64,000 nt of DNA from an uncultured Muribaculaceae bacterium (GCA_910578395.1 CAJTPZ010000003.1:82012-146011); one strand, 5' to 3'; positions 25,646 to 35,361 are shown, numbered from the stretch's first letter. A program made the numbers and translations. Notes: generated by a model from the letters alone, not told the origin.

Positions 25646-27015
25646 CTCAAAGCCTCTACTTCTTCTGTTGTAAGGGGGATTTTTTTACCAAGCCGGCGTG
25701 CTCCGGTTTCGGTTATGAGGTAATCTTCCTCGTTTCGGATTCCAGAAAAGTCTTTCCACTTTTCAACTTCATCATAGTTGATGAAATCAGTGAATTTCTT
25801 TTGCCCGCGCCACAGATCTATAAGTTCGGGGATGAAGTAGATTCCAGGCTCTATAGTGTGGACAAATCCAGGTTCAAGCGGCCGAGCGAGACGCAGTGAT
25901 TTGCGACCGAACTGTGTGGATTTGGGTTGTCCGTCGTAACCGACCCACACTTCGCCGAGATTTTCCATGTCGTGTACGTCAAGGCCCATCATGTGCCCGA
26001 GTCCGCAAGGATAGAACATTGCATGAGCTCCCGCATCAACGGCATCGGCCGGGTTGCCTTTCATTATGCCAAGATTTTTTAATCCCTCACATACAACACG
26101 ACAAGAAAGCTCATAGACCTCTTTAAAAGGAACACCAGGTTTCAATGCCTCAACTGCAGCAAGATGACTTGCAACCTGAATATCGTAAATTGATTTCTGG
26201 CGTGGAGTGAATTTCCGGTCGACGCAGATTGTCGATGACATATCGCCTGCATATCCCATTTCAGTTTCTGCTCCCGCATCTACAAGAAGCATCTGACCAG
26301 AACGGCACACATTGCCGTGGTAATGGTTGTGGAGTGTCTGCCCATTGACTGTAGCAATAGTCGGAAATGACAGCCGGCAGCCGGCAGCCTGGGCAACAGC
26401 CTCAAGGGCAGCCGAGATCTCACACTCTTTCATGCCCGGACGCAACACTCGCATGGCGGTCATGTGCATTTCGGCAGTAACATCGCATGCACGCTCAATC
26501 TCAACAATCTCTTCGGCAGTTTTATGATTGCGCTGATTGACTACCGCACGGATGAATGGCACTGAAGGTGTTTCGGCTCCAGGTTTTACTCCAAGCAACT
26601 GCAGTAGTTTGAGCTGATGCTCGGAACGATAGGTGGGCAGATAATGAACAGGTGTACATTTCGAAGTAGCCGCCGATATGTATTTTTCGAGATCGGCCGA
26701 CGGACGAACGTCGGTGATACCGGCTTTATATGCCTTTTCAAGCAGTGTCGGCTGTGAACCCATCCAGACAATGTCGTCGATAGTCAACTCGTCACCAAAA
26801 ATAATCTGCCGGTCATTATCGATGTCGATTACAGCCGAAAGACCGGCATATGGAAGTCCGAAATAGTAAAGGAAAGTTGAGTCCTGACGAAAATCGTAGG
26901 TATTGTCGGCGTAATTGCAGCCGCACTCATCGTTACCAAGGAAAAGAAGCAGACCGCTTCCGACAGCTTTTTTAAGCTCTTCCCTGCGCCGGATGTAAGT
27001 CGATTCAGCAAACAT
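25642..27015 (-). CDS. pepP: Xaa-Pro aminopeptidase (aminopeptidase P family)
   Basis: This M24B metallopeptidase removes N-terminal residues that precede proline. It has 457 residues: an N-terminal creatinase-like domain (about 1-170) and the C-terminal pita-bread domain. Metal ligands are visible in order: Asp in LLVDAGAE, Asp in GYAGDMSS, His in GLGHMMGLDVHD, Glu in TIEPGIYF and Glu in GIRNEEDYLIT. There is no signal peptide, so it is cytosolic. It heads a three-gene operon with the EamA-porin and Gate-like genes, suggesting a link between dipeptide or amino-acid metabolism and export, though that is inference. Confidence 0.93.
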   Translation of the reverse strand: MFAESTYIRRREELKKAVGSGLLLFLGNDECGCNYADNTYDFRQDSTFLYYFGLPYAGLSAVIDIDNDRQIIFGDELTIDDIVWMGSQPTLLEKAYKAGITDVRPSADLEKYISAATSKCTPVHYLPTYRSEHQLKLLQLLGVKPGAETPSVPFIRAVVNQRNHKTAEEIVEIERACDVTAEMHMTAMRVLRPGMKECEISAALEAVAQAAGCRLSFPTIATVNGQTLHNHYHGNVCRSGQMLLVDAGAETEMGYAGDMSSTICVDRKFTPRQKSIYDIQVASHLAAVEALKPGVPFKEVYELSCRVVCEGLKNLGIMKGNPADAVDAGAHAMFYPCGLGHMMGLDVHDMENLGEVWVGYDGQPKSTQFGRKSLRLARPLEPGFVHTIEPGIYFIPELIDLWRGQKKFTDFINYDEVEKWKDFSGIRNEEDYLITETGARRLGKKIPLTTEEVEALR

Positions 27016-27082
27016 GTCTTTGAGAAGAAATGGTTATGATGACACGACCTAAAGACGTGCCGTGACTGGTTTATGTTTTTGG

Positions 27083-27090
27083 CAAATATA
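27083..27090 (-). promoter_or_regulatory. candidate promoter -7 element for the pepP operon
   Basis: The minus-strand sequence is TATATTTG, matching TAnnTTTG, 68 bases before the pepP start. The -33 region is not clear. It faces away from the mltG promoter 23 bases to the right. Confidence 0.5.
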
Positions 27091-27112
27091 ACAACTTCCC
27101 ATGGATAATGTG

Positions 27113-27120
27113 TATCTTTG
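27113..27120 (+). promoter_or_regulatory. mltG promoter -7 element
   Basis: TATCTTTG is an exact match to TAnnTTTG and ends ten bases before the ATG at 27131. Transcription would begin at about 27125-27127, so the upstream ATG at 27101 cannot be used. This decides the mltG start. Confidence 0.7.
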
Positions 27121-27130
27121 GGGTCGAATT

Positions 27131-28150
27131 ATGAAAAAGACAAAACAATATTTTTTAGCCGGCTCACTGATTGTGGTTGCAATCGCAGCTTTTGCCGGTA
27201 TAAAGATCTGGAGAGAGTTTACGTCGGCCTATAATGGAGCTGACGCATGGGTGTATATTCCGGGTAAGGCTTCGGAAAGCGCAATAGTGGATTCATTGCA
27301 GAATTCACTCGGAAAGGCTTATGGCAAACGAGTGAGTGATGTGTGGAAACTGGCAAAAGGGTGTCCGGAAACTGCACATGGAGCATATCTGATAAAAAAG
27401 GGAGACCGAGTAATTGATGTTGCGCGGAGACTCAAGCGAGGTGCCCAGACACCAGTGAAGGTTACTTTTAATAACATACGTCTGTTCTCAGAGCTGCCAG
27501 AAATAATGGGGCGCCAGATGGAGTTTGATGCTGTTGATTTCGAGGCGGCATGTGAGTCTGTGTTGCCCGAGGCAGGATTCAAGAAGCCAGGGTTTGTTGC
27601 CGCTTTCTTGCCTGACACATACGAATTTTACTGGACGTCAAGCGCAGAATCAACAGTGAAGCGGCTGCTTGATTATCGCAATAAGTTCTGGAATGATGAC
27701 CGCAGGGCAAAAGCAAAGTCTCTTGGGCTTACACCTGTTCAGGTTGCGACAATAGCATCAATAGCCGAGGAGGAAACGGCAGCATCCGATGAACGTGCTG
27801 TTGTGGCAAGGCTTTATCTGAACAGATTGAAAACCGGAATGAAGCTACAGGCAGATCCGACTGTCAAATATGCGGTTGGCGATTTCGGATTACGGCGTAT
27901 ATTGAACCGTCATCTTGAAACCGTGTCTCCTTACAATACATACATGATACAGGGTTTGCCTCCAGGCCCGATAAGAATGCCGTATGCCTCTACTCTTGAC
28001 GGAGTCCTGAATGCCCCGATGCATAATTATATTTACATGTGTGCCAAGGAGGATTTCTCAGGACGTCATAATTTCGCGACGACGCTTTCGGCACATAACG
28101 CGAATGCCAACCGTTACCGTGAGGCTTTAAATAAACGTGGAATAAAATAA
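27131..28150 (+). CDS. mltG: endolytic transglycosylase MltG
   Basis: MltG cleaves nascent peptidoglycan strands at the inner membrane and is thought to set glycan length. From ATG 27131 the protein has 339 residues. An N-terminal membrane anchor (about 7-27) is followed by a LysM-like region and the YceG domain. The catalytic Glu lies in ASIAEEETA, and LQADPTVKYA and NTYMIQGLPPGPI are conserved family motifs. The promoter inside the longer frame shows that translation starts here, not ten codons upstream. ispG follows after 11 bases, then an M16 peptidase, forming one operon. Confidence 0.93.
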   Translation: MKKTKQYFLAGSLIVVAIAAFAGIKIWREFTSAYNGADAWVYIPGKASESAIVDSLQNSLGKAYGKRVSDVWKLAKGCPETAHGAYLIKKGDRVIDVARRLKRGAQTPVKVTFNNIRLFSELPEIMGRQMEFDAVDFEAACESVLPEAGFKKPGFVAAFLPDTYEFYWTSSAESTVKRLLDYRNKFWNDDRRAKAKSLGLTPVQVATIASIAEEETAASDERAVVARLYLNRLKTGMKLQADPTVKYAVGDFGLRRILNRHLETVSPYNTYMIQGLPPGPIRMPYASTLDGVLNAPMHNYIYMCAKEDFSGRHNFATTLSAHNANANRYREALNKRGIK

Positions 28151-28161
28151 AAAATAATACA

Positions 28162-29862
28162 GTGGATTTCAATTATAAGCGCCGTTTGACAACTGCAGTG
28201 AAAGTGGGTAACACCGTTATCGGTGGGACAAATCCAATCAGACTGCAGTCGATGACCAATACATCTACCATGGATACCGAAGGATCGGTTGAGCAGGTAA
28301 AGCAAATTGTGGAAGCCGGTGCCGATATTGTGAGACTTACGGCACAGGGAATAAGGGAGGCGGAAAATATGGGACAAATCCGTTCGGCGCTTCGTGACTC
28401 GGGTTACGATGTTCCACTTGTGGCGGATATTCATTTTAATCCTAAAGCGGCTTTTGTGGCAGCTGAGAAAGTTGAGAAGGTCCGTATCAATCCCGGTAAT
28501 TTTGTAGACCCAGGCCGTACATTCAAGAAGATCGAATTTACCGACGAAGAATACGCTGATGAGCTCAAGCGCCTTGAAAACGCTCTTGTGCCGTTTTATG
28601 AGACATGCCGAAAGAATGGCACCGCGGTGAGAATAGGTGTAAATCACGGATCGCTGTCGGACAGGATCATGTCGCGTTATGGCGACACTCCCGCCGGAAT
28701 GGTGGAGAGCGCTATGGAATTTCTGCGTGTTGCCGGAAAAATCGACTTTAATGATATAGTTATATCCATCAAGGCGTCAAACACGACTGTAATGGTGGAG
28801 ACTGTGAGACGTCTTGTGAAGGCGATGGATGCCGAGGGTATGTCGCATCCGCTTCACCTTGGCGTTACAGAAGCAGGCGACGGGGAGGACGGTCGGGTCA
28901 AAAGCGCTATAGGTATAGGAACGCTTCTGGCCGATGGGATAGGTGATACTATCAGAGTCTCACTGAGTGAGGCACCTGAGAAGGAGGTGCCTGTAGCTAA
29001 AGAGCTACGTGACTATATCGCAGGACGTGAAAATGCTCCGTATATAAAAGGCTGCGTTTCGGACAAGTTTGATAAGATATGTCCTAAACGGCGTATCACA
29101 CGCCGGGTTGGATGCGTTGGTGGCGGTCAGGTTCCGGTTGTTGTTGGTTCCGGTTGCAAGCCTGATAGTTCGGAAGAACCCGCTCCTGACATTTTTGGCA
29201 CCGAAAGTTTTATCGTTCATGATACTTCGGAAGGAATTGAGAAACTTGTTGAAAAGGCATCCAATAATCAGGACTGTGTATTGCTCATCACTACTTCACA
29301 TATAAATCCGGTGGGTGCAATAAGAAGTGCGATACATGGACTTATTCAGGCTGATATAGATAATCCTGTTATAGTGAAGCTGCATTATGCCGGGGATGGA
29401 ATAGAAGACTGGCAGGTGAGAGTGAGAGCTGCCGCTGATTTCGGCGCATTGCTTCTTGACGGGATTACAGACGGTATAATGATCGACACTGATATTCTGA
29501 GTGAAGCGGATGGAATAAAACTTGCATTCAGCATACTACAGGGTACAAGGTCCCGCATTACACGTCCGGAATATATAGCATGTCCGGGATGTGGCCGCAC
29601 GATGTTTGACCTGCAGACAACTCTTGCTGAAGTGAAAAAGGCAACATGTCATCTCAAAGGTCTGAAAATAGGAGTGATGGGGTGTATTGTGAATGGTCCA
29701 GGCGAAATGGCTGACGCAGATTACGGATATGTAGGCGCCGGCATCGGGAAGGTGAGTCTTTACCGAGGCAAGGAGTGTGTGGAGCGGAATATACCGCAGG
29801 AAAACGCAATTTCTCGATTGATAGATCTTCTGAAGCATGATGGAGTGTGGTGTGACAAGTAA
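28162..29862 (+). CDS. ispG: 4-hydroxy-3-methylbut-2-enyl diphosphate synthase (long form)
   Basis: IspG (GcpE) converts MEcPP to HMBPP in the MEP isoprenoid pathway, using a [4Fe-4S] cluster. It has 566 residues, the long form found in Bacteroidota, chlamydiae and plants. The TIM barrel (about 1-290) is separated from the iron-sulfur domain by an inserted domain of roughly 120-150 residues. Cluster ligands are in CPGCGRTMFDLQ and GCIVNGPGE. The start codon is GTG, in front of DFNYKRR. ispE of the same pathway lies 27 kb away in the window. The 3' end overlaps the next gene's start. Confidence 0.95.
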   Translation: MDFNYKRRLTTAVKVGNTVIGGTNPIRLQSMTNTSTMDTEGSVEQVKQIVEAGADIVRLTAQGIREAENMGQIRSALRDSGYDVPLVADIHFNPKAAFVAAEKVEKVRINPGNFVDPGRTFKKIEFTDEEYADELKRLENALVPFYETCRKNGTAVRIGVNHGSLSDRIMSRYGDTPAGMVESAMEFLRVAGKIDFNDIVISIKASNTTVMVETVRRLVKAMDAEGMSHPLHLGVTEAGDGEDGRVKSAIGIGTLLADGIGDTIRVSLSEAPEKEVPVAKELRDYIAGRENAPYIKGCVSDKFDKICPKRRITRRVGCVGGGQVPVVVGSGCKPDSSEEPAPDIFGTESFIVHDTSEGIEKLVEKASNNQDCVLLITTSHINPVGAIRSAIHGLIQADIDNPVIVKLHYAGDGIEDWQVRVRAAADFGALLLDGITDGIMIDTDILSEADGIKLAFSILQGTRSRITRPEYIACPGCGRTMFDLQTTLAEVKKATCHLKGLKIGVMGCIVNGPGEMADADYGYVGAGIGKVSLYRGKECVERNIPQENAISRLIDLLKHDGVWCDK

Positions 29863-31054
29863 CGGACTTCGTGTCCTTGTCCATACAGTTCCAAGTGCCA
29901 ATGTCGAGTGCTGCGGTATAATGGTAAATGCCGGCAGCCGTGACGAAGACTGCCGCCGAGAGGGGTTGGCTCATTTTGTCGAACACACTCTTTTCAAAGG
30001 CACATCTAAACGACGTGCCTGGCACATCCTGAATCGAATGGAAAGTGTGGGCGGGGAGTTGAATGCATATACCAACAAAGAGGAAACTACGGTTTATACA
30101 GTAGCACCTTCGGGACATTTCGACCGTTCGTGTGAGTTGCTTGCCGATATTGTCGTCAATTCGGAATTTCCATGCAATGAACTTGAAAAAGAGAGGGATG
30201 TGGTTTGCGATGAAATTGACTCATATCGCGATGTACCATCGGAAATGATTTTCGATGAGGTGGACGAGCGGTTGTGGAAAGGTTCAACACTATCCCACAA
30301 TGTGCTGGGGACAAAGTCGACAGTCGGACGTTTTACATCAAAAGATTGTCAGGAGTGGCTTAATGAGATGTTTACGCCTGCAAATTCGGTTTTTTACTAT
30401 ACCGGAGCAATGAGTCCGTGTTCTGTCATTAAAAAGGTGGAAAAGTATTTTGCAGGATATGACCGTGCAGACAGAAAGATAAACCGCTCTACACCGGATT
30501 GCACAGAGATTTATTTTGACCGGATGAAAATTGACTCACATCAATGTCATGCGGCGGAGACTTTCCGTTTGCCTGGATTGAGCTATGAGCTTATGCCGGA
30601 AATAAATTTATTATGCAATATTCTTGGAGGCTCAGGGATGAACTCACGGCTTAATGTGTCACTGAGAGAAAAAAGAGGATTGGTTTATACTGTGGATATG
30701 TCAACATCCATTTGCACAGATGTTGGATCGGCTACGGTTTATTTTGGTTGTGATCCTAAGGATTTCAATAAGTGTCATCAGCTGGTATCAAAAGAAATAG
30801 ATGCCTTTTCGTCCTTCAAAATAAGTCAAAGGACACTTGATGCAGCCAAACGTCAGTACATGGGACAACTGGTTGTCGGCAGTGAGAACCGAGAGTCGAT
30901 GATCATGGGTTGTGCCCGCTCGCAATTGCTTAAAGGCAAAGTGCAGAGCCGCAAAGAGATTATGGACCGACTGAATGCCATTACTACAGAGTCACTTAAA
31001 GAGGCGTCGAAATGGTTTAGTACTGATAGAATGTCGACGTTAATTCTGGTCTGA
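29837..31054 (+). CDS. M16-family zinc metallopeptidase
   Basis: This is a pitrilysin/processing-peptidase family protein of 405 residues, the short two-domain form. The inverted zinc motif HFVEH is at 46-50, with the downstream Glu in ELEKERDVVCDEID. The second domain contains LREKRGLVYTVD, matching the R-Y pair needed in the partner domain. No signal peptide is seen, so it is probably cytosolic. The ATG at 29837 lies 26 bases inside ispG; a GTG at 29852 would shorten the overlap to 11. Substrates are unknown. It ends the mltG operon before a strong terminator. Confidence 0.88.
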   Translation: MMECGVTSNGLRVLVHTVPSANVECCGIMVNAGSRDEDCRREGLAHFVEHTLFKGTSKRRAWHILNRMESVGGELNAYTNKEETTVYTVAPSGHFDRSCELLADIVVNSEFPCNELEKERDVVCDEIDSYRDVPSEMIFDEVDERLWKGSTLSHNVLGTKSTVGRFTSKDCQEWLNEMFTPANSVFYYTGAMSPCSVIKKVEKYFAGYDRADRKINRSTPDCTEIYFDRMKIDSHQCHAAETFRLPGLSYELMPEINLLCNILGGSGMNSRLNVSLREKRGLVYTVDMSTSICTDVGSATVYFGCDPKDFNKCHQLVSKEIDAFSSFKISQRTLDAAKRQYMGQLVVGSENRESMIMGCARSQLLKGKVQSRKEIMDRLNAITTESLKEASKWFSTDRMSTLILV

Positions 31055-31073
31055 ATAATTATTGTAACGATAA

Positions 31074-31108
31074 AAGAAAAGCGCACTTCATAGAAGTGCG
31101 CTTTTCTT
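31074..31108. terminator. strong bidirectional terminator
   Basis: A 16-bp perfect stem with a three-base loop (ATA): GCGCACTTC is mirrored by GAAGTGCGC, flanked on both sides by A-rich and T-rich arms. It serves the plus-strand mltG operon and the minus-strand proS-lgt operon, which converge here. Confidence 0.9.
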
Positions 31109-31982
31109 ATTTTTTACGTTTTACATGTGTAGAATCCGGTGCGAATTTATCGGGAAAATCTATATGAACTTTGGGACGAGACAGGGAATAGATTATCAGG
31201 CAGATACCTGCTATGATGAATGGTATACTTAGAATCTGTCCCATGTTCAGCATCATATCGGCTTCCCATTCCACCTGATTGTTCTTTACAAATTCAATGA
31301 GTAGTCTTGGAAGGAAAATGCCTATCAGGAATACACCGAAAATAAGCCCCGGACGAGTTTCTGCATTTTTGCGCCAGTACATCCACATGAGCAATGCAAA
31401 AAGTGCAAAATAACATCCTGCCTCGTAGAGCTGTGTGGGATGTGATGGTGCTGAAAAAACAGGTTCGGCACCATTTTGCCATGCATGTATATTGGTTATA
31501 AAACGGAATGCCCAAGGGAGATCGGTCACATGTCCATATATCTCATGATTCATCAGATTGCCGAGACGAATGAGACCTCCTACCAATGCGACCGGAATAA
31601 CAAGTCGGTCGAAAGTCCATATCGGATTCTTTTTTGCTGTAATCCATGAAAAACATAAAACTCCGACAATAACACCTATTGCTCCTCCATGAGAAGCAAG
31701 CCCCCCTTCCCATATATAGAGTATGTGTATAGGGTTGTTGGAATAAAGATCCCATTCATAGAAGAATACATGTCCAAGACGTGCGCCTATGATGGTCCCC
31801 GCCATAGTCCATAAGAGGAGTGTCCCGAGCCATTTTTCAGGAGCACCTTCATGTTTGAATATTCTGGCCACAACATTATATCCTATTAGAAATCCTATGG
31901 CAAACATGAGACCGTACCAGCGTATGGTGATGAATGAATGGATCAAATCGGGATTGGCCGTCCAGGTGACAAAGTCAAGCAT
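31107..31982 (-). CDS. lgt: prolipoprotein diacylglyceryl transferase
   Basis: Lgt transfers diacylglycerol from phosphatidylglycerol to the lipobox cysteine of prolipoproteins at the inner membrane, the first step of lipoprotein maturation. It has 291 residues and about seven membrane helices. GGLASHGGAIG near 93 contains the conserved His/Gly cluster, and LIRLGNLMNHEIYG near 138 matches the Lgt signature with essential Arg and Asn. The C-terminal helix is followed by a basic tail ending VKRKK. It is the last gene of proS-ald-rnhA-lgt. Confidence 0.96.
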   Translation of the reverse strand: MLDFVTWTANPDLIHSFITIRWYGLMFAIGFLIGYNVVARIFKHEGAPEKWLGTLLLWTMAGTIIGARLGHVFFYEWDLYSNNPIHILYIWEGGLASHGGAIGVIVGVLCFSWITAKKNPIWTFDRLVIPVALVGGLIRLGNLMNHEIYGHVTDLPWAFRFITNIHAWQNGAEPVFSAPSHPTQLYEAGCYFALFALLMWMYWRKNAETRPGLIFGVFLIGIFLPRLLIEFVKNNQVEWEADMMLNMGQILSIPFIIAGICLIIYSLSRPKVHIDFPDKFAPDSTHVKRKK

Positions 31983-32033
31983 AACAGAGGTATATGTATT
32001 TTCAGTATTGTAGTATGTGTAATCAGTCTGGAT

Positions 32034-32684
32034 TTATTTTCGGCCGAAGTCAGCAGGAATCTCACCCCAATTCTCTGTGTCCCACTTTAAAACCGGATTG
32101 GGTATCGATGGATGAGCCTGAAGCCAACGGTCGGCTCTTAGCAGAAGTTCACGGGCATAAGCATTTTCCGGGGTTGGGATGAGCTTGGAATTATGTCCAC
32201 GCCGACGAAGCCAACTAAGTGCAGTACGGCTATCGGAGTATATCGGCGTAGTTTTGTCGTGGTTTGCATCGAGCCAAGCCAAAGCATGCACGATCGCAAG
32301 GTATTCACCGATATTATTTGTCGCATTCTGAATCGGCCCGACTTTGAAAATTGTTTCGCCTGTGCCTACAAGTACTCCCTGATATTCTGTGGGTCCCGGA
32401 TTGCGTGAGCACGCTCCATCAACAGCAATCGCATTGAGTTTTATCTCAGGAAACGCATCGTAGTTTACCTGTGCCGGCGGACGATTGGCTATTGATTTTA
32501 AAATTCCTATATGATCTTCCGGTTTGCCTCTATATGCGGCTGTCGCAGCTTTGAGATTGTCGAAAGCTTTGAAACGGGAGCCTTGAAATCCGTCGGTCTG
32601 AAGTTTACATTCATCCCACGAATCATATATGCCAGGATTGTGCCCGACCCATACGACATAGAATTTTCTACGAGCAGAAGACAT
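32034..32684 (-). CDS. rnhA: ribonuclease H1 with viroplasmin-like N-terminal domain
   Basis: This enzyme cleaves RNA in RNA-DNA hybrids. It has 216 residues. The N-terminal hybrid-binding (viroplasmin-like) domain spans about 6-50, with FYVVWVGHNPGIYDSW and FKAFDNLKAA. The catalytic RNase H domain runs from about 83 to the end, with acidic residues Asp89, Glu127, Asp151 and Asp212. This domain order is that of eukaryote-like RNase H1, common in Bacteroidota. It lies three bases after the alanine dehydrogenase homologue's stop, and lgt follows after 51 bases. Confidence 0.93.
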   Translation of the reverse strand: MSSARRKFYVVWVGHNPGIYDSWDECKLQTDGFQGSRFKAFDNLKAATAAYRGKPEDHIGILKSIANRPPAQVNYDAFPEIKLNAIAVDGACSRNPGPTEYQGVLVGTGETIFKVGPIQNATNNIGEYLAIVHALAWLDANHDKTTPIYSDSRTALSWLRRRGHNSKLIPTPENAYARELLLRADRWLQAHPSIPNPVLKWDTENWGEIPADFGRK

Positions 32685-32687
32685 GTT

Positions 32688-33872
32688 TCAGGATAGATGC
32701 AGGTAAATTGATGGATCCACGAAGTTTAATCCTGTAGCTGTGGCTGCTTCCCGATTTACTACTTGTCCGCTAATAGCAACAAGGCCTGTTTTAAGGCCCG
32801 GTTCCACTTTTATCGGATCAACGGCAGATGGAGCAGATATTATTTTCTCGAGTATAGGCAGCATGCAGTTGCTTACAGCCATTGATGCCGTACGTGGTAC
32901 AGCATTGCCAGTGTTGGTAAAGCACACCCGACCAGCCGATGCGGTTGACGATGATGAAAGGTCCATGTGTCTTACCGATGGAAAAACATCACTTCCGGCA
33001 GTGTCGATAATTATAACGCCTTTCTTGAGTGCGGACATTTCCTCTGCTGACAATCGTGCTTTGCGACAATGTGAGACCGGAAGGGTGTTCACAATTATGT
33101 CGGCTTTGGCAACTGCTCTAAGGAATACTTCGCGGTGAAGAGAGGATGTGATTACAGCTCCGTTGCATGAATCGGACAGATAACGAAGTTTTGCGGGATC
33201 GTCATCGAATACACGAACTGTAGCACCAAGTCCTATCGCACTTTTTGCAGCGGCAGTTCCTGCAATTCCCGCTCCAGTCACTATTACTTCACATGGAACG
33301 ATTCCGGCAATGCCTCCAAGAAGAATCCCTTTGCCTTTAACGCTATCGGCAAGCAGCCCTGATGCAACTGCAATGGCCGCTCTTCCATCGACTTCAGCAA
33401 GAGTGTCGGCAATATGACAGTTGCCGGACGCATCGGTGACTTTTACAAGCGATATAACCGTTATATGCCTTTTTAAAGCCGCACGGAGGGAAGCCGCTTC
33501 AATGCATTCGGGAGAAAGGAGTGTTATCCAAACCGCTCCCCGGCGAAGCCTGGAAATCTCGGAGAAAGAAAGTCCAGCAACTGTAATGACGATATCGGCA
33601 CGCAAAGTGGCAGCGTGGTCACTGACCGATGCACCGCACCGAGTGTAACGTGCATCGGTATAATGAATGCCACACGCGGCGCCTTTTTCAATTACAACGG
33701 ATAGCGATATATTGTTGTCATAGCTGTCGATCAACCACTTCACGGCCTCGGGAGTGAGGGGAAATCTCTTCTCATCTCCCGACATACCGGCCGGTAGCCC
33801 AATGGAAACACGCCTAAAACCGGCTTCGGTGGCAAGTGGAGACGGATTAGTCTCAGACAGCTCTGAATCCAT
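32688..33872 (-). CDS. alanine dehydrogenase/PNT-family protein with altered active site
   Basis: The fold matches L-alanine dehydrogenase: N-terminal AlaDh_PNT domain, then a Rossmann domain with VTGAGIAGTAAAKSAIG and Asp-rich strand VRVFDDD, fitting NAD binding. From ATG 33872 it has 394 residues; an upstream ATG at 33896 would overlap proS. In known enzymes a KVKEP segment and an LHLA segment supply the catalytic Lys and His. Here the aligned segments read TVAGLS and TLLSPE, so both residues appear lost. It may bind NAD and a different keto/amino acid, or be non-catalytic. It is flanked by proS and rnhA in one operon. Confidence 0.75.
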   Translation of the reverse strand: MDSELSETNPSPLATEAGFRRVSIGLPAGMSGDEKRFPLTPEAVKWLIDSYDNNISLSVVIEKGAACGIHYTDARYTRCGASVSDHAATLRADIVITVAGLSFSEISRLRRGAVWITLLSPECIEAASLRAALKRHITVISLVKVTDASGNCHIADTLAEVDGRAAIAVASGLLADSVKGKGILLGGIAGIVPCEVIVTGAGIAGTAAAKSAIGLGATVRVFDDDPAKLRYLSDSCNGAVITSSLHREVFLRAVAKADIIVNTLPVSHCRKARLSAEEMSALKKGVIIIDTAGSDVFPSVRHMDLSSSSTASAGRVCFTNTGNAVPRTASMAVSNCMLPILEKIISAPSAVDPIKVEPGLKTGLVAISGQVVNREAATATGLNFVDPSIYLHLS

Positions 33873-33879
33873 ATACGTA

Positions 33880-35361
33880 TCAGTAACTGCGTGCAAAAAT
33901 CACACGACGAGCCGACGGGCGACCTGTGACCATGCAGACGCCAGGTGTAGTGTCGCCGTCAAGAGGTATGCAGCGGATTGTCGCTTTTGTCTCGTTTTTG
34001 ATCTTTTCCTCAGTTTCAGGAGTGCCATCCCAATGTGCGAGAATAAAACCGCCTTTTTCAATTTCGGTTTTAAATTCATCGTATGTCTCTACTGTACGAG
34101 TCATTTCGGCACGGTGTTCAAGAGCTTTACGATAGATGTTTTCCTGAATATCCTCAAGGAGTTTCTCAACATGGGTCACAATGCCTTCGAGCTGGCCTTC
34201 TGATTTTTCGAGGGTGTCTCGACGCATGATCTCAACTGTGCCGTTTTCGATATCGCGCGGTCCTATCGCAAGGCGCACGGGCACTCCTTTTAGTTCATAG
34301 TCGGCAAACTTGAATCCGGGACGGCGATTGTCGGCATCGTCATATTTCACGCTGATACCGGCCGCACGGAATTTGTCGACTATCGGATTGATGACTTCCG
34401 ATATTTTATCACGTTGCTCGTCGGTCTTGTAAATAGGCACAATAACAACCTGGATAGGGGCGAGGTGGGGAGGTAATACGAGTCCGTTGTCATCGCTGTG
34501 CGACATAATAAGCGCGCCCATTAGTCGGGTTGAAACGCCCCAAGAGTTCGCCCAGACGTATTCAGGTTTGTTGTCTTTGTTGACAAAAGTCACATCGAAT
34601 GCTTTTGCAAAGTTCTGACCAAGATTATGAGAGGTGCCAGACTGCAACGCCTTGCCATCCTGCATCATAGCTTCGATAGTATAGGTATTGACGGCACCAG
34701 CGAAGCGTTCGTTGGCACTCTTCACACCAATTATTACCGGCATAGCCATGTATTTTTCAGCGAACTCAGCATAAAGATTGATCATCTGAATCGTGCGCTG
34801 CTCGCTTTCTTCGGCTGTAGCATGTGCGCAATGTCCTTCCTGCCAAAGAAATTCGGATGTGCGCAGAAACATACGGGTGCGCATTTCCCAACGCATGACA
34901 TTGGCCCACTGATTTATAAGCAGGGGAAGATCTCTGTAGCTATGGATCCAGTTCTTATAGGTGTTCCAGATAATTGTCTCTGAAGTCGGCCTAACGATAA
35001 GCTCTTCTTCGAGTCTTGCATCCGGGTCAACAATCACACCGGATCCTTCCGGATCATTTTTAAGACGATAATGGGTGACGACAGCACATTCTTTGGCAAA
35101 ACCTTCTACATGCTCTGCTTCACGACAGAGGAAAGATTTTGGAATAAGCAACGGGAAATAGGCGTTCTGTACTCCGGTTTCTTTGAACATCTGATCAAGA
35201 GTGCGCTGCATCTTTTCCCATATTGCATAGCCATAAGGCTTGATAACCATGCAACCGCGTACAGCAGCCTGTTCAGCCAAGTCAGCCTTGACTACCAAAT
35301 CATTATACCACTGTGAATAGTTTTCACTCCGCTTCGTGAGGTCTTTGAGTTCTTTTGCCAT
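33880..35361 (-). CDS. proS: prolyl-tRNA synthetase (archaeal/eukaryotic-type)
   Basis: ProRS charges tRNA-Pro. It has 493 residues, shorter than the 570-residue bacterial type because the INS editing domain is absent. The class II core includes FPLLIPKSFL and RPTSETIIWNTYKNWIHSYRDLPL (motif 2 region), with RTSEFLWQEGH following. The anticodon-binding domain is at about 285-385, and a C-terminal zinc-domain-like extension ends the protein (FARSY, typical of this type). It heads a minus-strand operon with its own promoter at 35473-35480. Confidence 0.96.
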   Translation of the reverse strand: MAKELKDLTKRSENYSQWYNDLVVKADLAEQAAVRGCMVIKPYGYAIWEKMQRTLDQMFKETGVQNAYFPLLIPKSFLCREAEHVEGFAKECAVVTHYRLKNDPEGSGVIVDPDARLEEELIVRPTSETIIWNTYKNWIHSYRDLPLLINQWANVMRWEMRTRMFLRTSEFLWQEGHCAHATAEESEQRTIQMINLYAEFAEKYMAMPVIIGVKSANERFAGAVNTYTIEAMMQDGKALQSGTSHNLGQNFAKAFDVTFVNKDNKPEYVWANSWGVSTRLMGALIMSHSDDNGLVLPPHLAPIQVVIVPIYKTDEQRDKISEVINPIVDKFRAAGISVKYDDADNRRPGFKFADYELKGVPVRLAIGPRDIENGTVEIMRRDTLEKSEGQLEGIVTHVEKLLEDIQENIYRKALEHRAEMTRTVETYDEFKTEIEKGGFILAHWDGTPETEEKIKNETKATIRCIPLDGDTTPGVCMVTGRPSARRVIFARSY

